Assembly (NCBI RefSeq): GCF_900114005.1
Contig: NZ_FORM01000001.1
Span: forward strand, 310,001-374,000
Reading direction: 5' to 3'
DNA length: 64,000 nucleotides
Source: Olleya namhaensis
Lineage (GTDB): Bacteria > Bacteroidota > Bacteroidia > Flavobacteriales > Flavobacteriaceae
Position 1 is the stretch's first letter. The number at the start of each line of letters is the position of its first letter. The notes under the pieces are model-generated. The model searched no databases and was not told the DNA's origin. It saw nothing but the letters and a program-made list of their open reading frames with translations. Positions 61,867-64,000 of this stretch are shown here, in pieces. Position numbers and translations under genes: made by a program.

Positions 61867-62793
61867 ATGAGCAAGTTAGTAATAGTAGGTACAGTAGCAT
61901 TTGACGCTATAGAAACTCCTTTTGGTAAAACCGATAAAATTCTAGGTGGAGCAGCAACATATATAGGGTTGTCTGCAGCAAACTTTAATGTAGATCAAGC
62001 AGCAGTATCTGTTGTTGGAGGAGATTTTCCTCAGGAATATTTAGATCTTTTAACAGATAGAAATGTAAATATCGAAGGTATCGAAATTGTAAAAGACGGT
62101 AAAACCTTTTTCTGGAGTGGAAAATATCATAATGATATGAATTCTCGTGATACGTTAGCTACAGAATTAAATGTATTAGAGCATTTTAATCCTGTAGTTC
62201 CTGAAAATTATCGTGATGCAGAGATCGTGATGTTAGGTAATTTACACCCTTTAGTACAACAAGGTGTTTTAGACCAAATGACTAAAAAGCCAAAATTAGC
62301 TATTTTAGACACTATGAATTTCTGGATGGACATCGCTTTAGATGATTTAATTTCAGTAATTAAAAATGTGGATGTTATTACTATTAATGATGAAGAGGCA
62401 AGACAATTAACTGGAGAATACAGTTTAGTAGTTGCTGCTAGAAAGATTCATGAAATGGGACCAAAATATGTAGTTATTAAAAAAGGAGAGCACGGTGCTT
62501 TACTTTTCCATGATGACCATATGTTTTACGCACCTGCTTTACCATTAGAAGAAGTCTTTGATCCAACAGGAGCTGGAGATACTTTTGCTGGTGGATTTGC
62601 TGGATATTTAGCAAGCACTGGAGATATTAGTTTTGAAAACATGAAAAACGCAGTAATCTACGGATCTACTTTAGCTTCTTTTTGTGTGGAGAAATTTGGA
62701 ACAGAGCGCATGGTAACCTTGAAAAAAGAGGAAGTCAATACACGTTTGCTGGAGTTTAAAAAACTGACACAGTTCGATATAGAATTAACATAA
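61867..62793 (+). CDS. PfkB-family carbohydrate/nucleoside kinase
   Basis: This 308-residue protein has LGGAATYIGLSAANF near the N-terminus and the catalytic DPTGAGDTFAGGFAGYL motif of ribokinase-like kinases. It phosphorylates a sugar or nucleoside with ATP; the substrate is not identified. Its placement before a purF-type gene is compatible with nucleoside or ribose metabolism but does not prove it. A strong terminator separates the two. Confidence 0.93.
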   Translation: MSKLVIVGTVAFDAIETPFGKTDKILGGAATYIGLSAANFNVDQAAVSVVGGDFPQEYLDLLTDRNVNIEGIEIVKDGKTFFWSGKYHNDMNSRDTLATELNVLEHFNPVVPENYRDAEIVMLGNLHPLVQQGVLDQMTKKPKLAILDTMNFWMDIALDDLISVIKNVDVITINDEEARQLTGEYSLVVAARKIHEMGPKYVVIKKGEHGALLFHDDHMFYAPALPLEEVFDPTGAGDTFAGGFAGYLASTGDISFENMKNAVIYGSTLASFCVEKFGTERMVTLKKEEVNTRLLEFKKLTQFDIELT

Positions 62794-62796
62794 ACT

Positions 62797-62826
62797 AACG
62801 CGCTCATAATTATGAGCGCGTTTTTT
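62797..62826 (+). terminator. Terminator after the PfkB kinase
   Basis: A perfect palindrome with arms AACGCGCTCATAA/TTATGAGCGCGTT (62797-62822) is followed by a run of T. Confidence 0.93.
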
Positions 62827-62867
62827 ATTTTTATTATTTTAATAAAACAACTCACAACACAACAACA

Positions 62868-64000
62868 ATGAGTGATGCTTTAAAACACGAGTGCGGAATT
62901 GCACTTATTAGATTACGTAAACCGTTAGAATTTTACAAAGAGAAATATGGTAGTGCATTTTATGGTGTAAATAAAATGTATTTAATGATGGAAAAGCAAC
63001 ACAATCGTGGTCAAGATGGTGCTGGTTTTGCAAGTATTAAAATGGACACATTACCAGGAGAACGTTACATTAGTCGTGTACGCTCTATCGCACAACAACC
63101 TATTCAGGATATTTTTGCTCAAATTAATGACCGTATTAATAAAGAATTAGCAGATCATCCAGAATACCAAGACAGTGTTGAGCTTCAAAAAAAGCACATC
63201 CCATATATTGGAGAGCTTTTATTAGGTCACGTACGTTATGGTACTTTTGGCAAAAACAGTGTAGAAAGTGTTCATCCTTTTTTAAGACAAAATAACTGGA
63301 TGCACCGTAACCTTATTTTAGCTGGTAACTTTAACATGACTAATGTTAAAGAGCTTTTTCAAAGTTTAGTTGATCTTGGTCAACATCCAAAAGAATATAC
63401 AGACACCATTACTATAATGGAAAAAATAGGTCACTTTTTAGATGATGCGGTAAGCAAAATTTATAAAGAACTTAAAAACGAAGGTTATGGTAAGCATGAG
63501 TGCTCTCCATTAATAGCAGAACGTTTAAAAATTGCTAAAATATTAAGACGTGCTGCAAAAAACTGGGATGGTGGTTATGCTATGGCTGGTTTAATTGGAC
63601 ATGGAGATGCTTTTGTGCTTCGTGATCCTGCAGGAATACGTCCAGTATATTACTATACCGATGACGAGATTGTTGTTGTCGCTTCAGAGCGTCCAGTAAT
63701 ACAAACGGTATTTAATGTAGAGTTTGATGATGTTAAGGAGTTAACCCCTGGTCATGCTTTAATCTCTAAAAAATCGGGTGCTGTTTCAATTAAAAAAATA
63801 TTAGAACCTTTAGAACGCAAATCATGTAGTTTTGAGCGTATTTACTTTTCAAGAGGAAGTGATGCCGAAATATATCAAGAACGTAAAATGTTAGGGCGTT
63901 TATTAATGCCTAAAGTTTTAAAGGCAATTGATAATGACACAGAAAACTCGGTGTTTTCATACATACCAAATACAGCAGAAACATCATTTTACGGAATGAT
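62868..64000 (+). CDS. purF: Amidophosphoribosyltransferase (partial, 3' end beyond window)
   Basis: 377 codons are visible from ATG 62868 (MSDALKHECGIALIRLR), with no stop before the window edge. Cys9 after the short leader is the class II glutamine amidotransferase nucleophile. The features EKQHNRGQDGAGFASIKM, LLLGHVRYGTFGKN (with the Arg/Tyr of the site), NLILAGNFNMTN, RDPAGIRPVYYY and FERIYFSRGSDAEIYQERK follow the purF order. It makes phosphoribosylamine, the first step of purine synthesis. This form has long insertions after the first motif, as usual in Bacteroidota. Confidence 0.93.
   Translation, partial: MSDALKHECGIALIRLRKPLEFYKEKYGSAFYGVNKMYLMMEKQHNRGQDGAGFASIKMDTLPGERYISRVRSIAQQPIQDIFAQINDRINKELADHPEYQDSVELQKKHIPYIGELLLGHVRYGTFGKNSVESVHPFLRQNNWMHRNLILAGNFNMTNVKELFQSLVDLGQHPKEYTDTITIMEKIGHFLDDAVSKIYKELKNEGYGKHECSPLIAERLKIAKILRRAAKNWDGGYAMAGLIGHGDAFVLRDPAGIRPVYYYTDDEIVVVASERPVIQTVFNVEFDDVKELTPGHALISKKSGAVSIKKILEPLERKSCSFERIYFSRGSDAEIYQERKMLGRLLMPKVLKAIDNDTENSVFSYIPNTAETSFYGM

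Overview
The window is a low-GC, gene-dense stretch of a Bacteroidota chromosome, almost certainly from a (probably marine) member of the Flavobacteriaceae. Signs of this are the Bat aerotolerance operon, a type IX secretion C-terminal sorting domain, an IPExxxVDY-type protein, a GLPGLI-family protein, SusC/TonB-type outer-membrane proteins, and several promoters of the Bacteroidota form TAnnTTTG. I cannot name the genus from the sequence alone. No rRNA, tRNA, CRISPR array, transposase or integrase was recognised. All calls come from reading the sequence; no database search was run.

Layout. (1) 1-6.7 kb: a probable haem/iron acquisition locus. A TonB-dependent receptor and an HmuY-like surface lipoprotein run rightward. 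Divergent from them are a DUF6607 protein, an ankyrin-repeat protein, a DUF2271 protein with a perfect Dxx(S/T)GAT flavinylation motif, and a PepSY membrane protein cut by the window edge. (2) 6.8-13.7 kb: a tripartite RND efflux operon (adaptor, pump, outer-membrane factor) with a GbsR/MarR-type regulator at its 5' end and a TetR regulator at its 3' end. The promoter carries a repeat-built operator. (3) 13.8-15.9 kb: pheS, a conserved small protein and cvpA. (4) 15.9-22.6 kb: an apparent bicarbonate uptake locus with two SulP transporters, two beta-carbonic anhydrases, a universal stress protein, a DUF2490 protein and a small secreted protein. (5) 22.7-32 kb: an eight-gene Bat operon (MoxR ATPase, DUF58, a membrane protein, BatA, BatB, BatC-like TPR, BatD, BatE-like). 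(6) 32.1-39.1 kb: an aldo/keto reductase, SDR, HD-domain and AlbA_2 gene set, then ompA plus a helix-hairpin-helix protein, and an ALDH7-type dehydrogenase. (7) 39.4-51.3 kb: an alpha-2-macroglobulin and PbpC periplasmic defence/cell-wall pair split by a T9SS-exported protein on the other strand, then a CYTH protein and dinB. (8) 51.5-57.3 kb: pyk, an IPExxxVDY-type gene, rnc, fabF and acpP, with purN and a viroplasmin-type RNase H on the opposite strand. (9) 57.3-61.8 kb: a small accessory island. (10) 61.9-64 kb: a PfkB sugar kinase and the start of a purF-type amidophosphoribosyltransferase.

The most unusual region is the 4.4-kb island at 57341-61743. It sits exactly after the stop codon of the RNase H gene. 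The last 45 bp of that gene, which encode its final catalytic Asp, are repeated (44/45 identical) at the far end of the island, as in attL/attR of an integrative element, although no integrase is present. Inside are an XRE repressor with a divergent promoter region, a 97-codon secreted Cys-containing peptide ORF without any ATG/GTG/TTG start, a strong 13-bp hairpin, a GLPGLI-family protein and an outer-membrane TonB-receptor-like protein. This is a compact, regulated peptide plus outer-membrane module of unknown function and the best candidate for an undescribed system here.

Other non-coding structure includes two REP-like elements (14833-14926, 51454-51530), each placed 5-6 bp after a stop codon with shared outer arms but different self-complementary centres; a family of short TTCCGC/GCGGAA palindromes; and several clear terminators.
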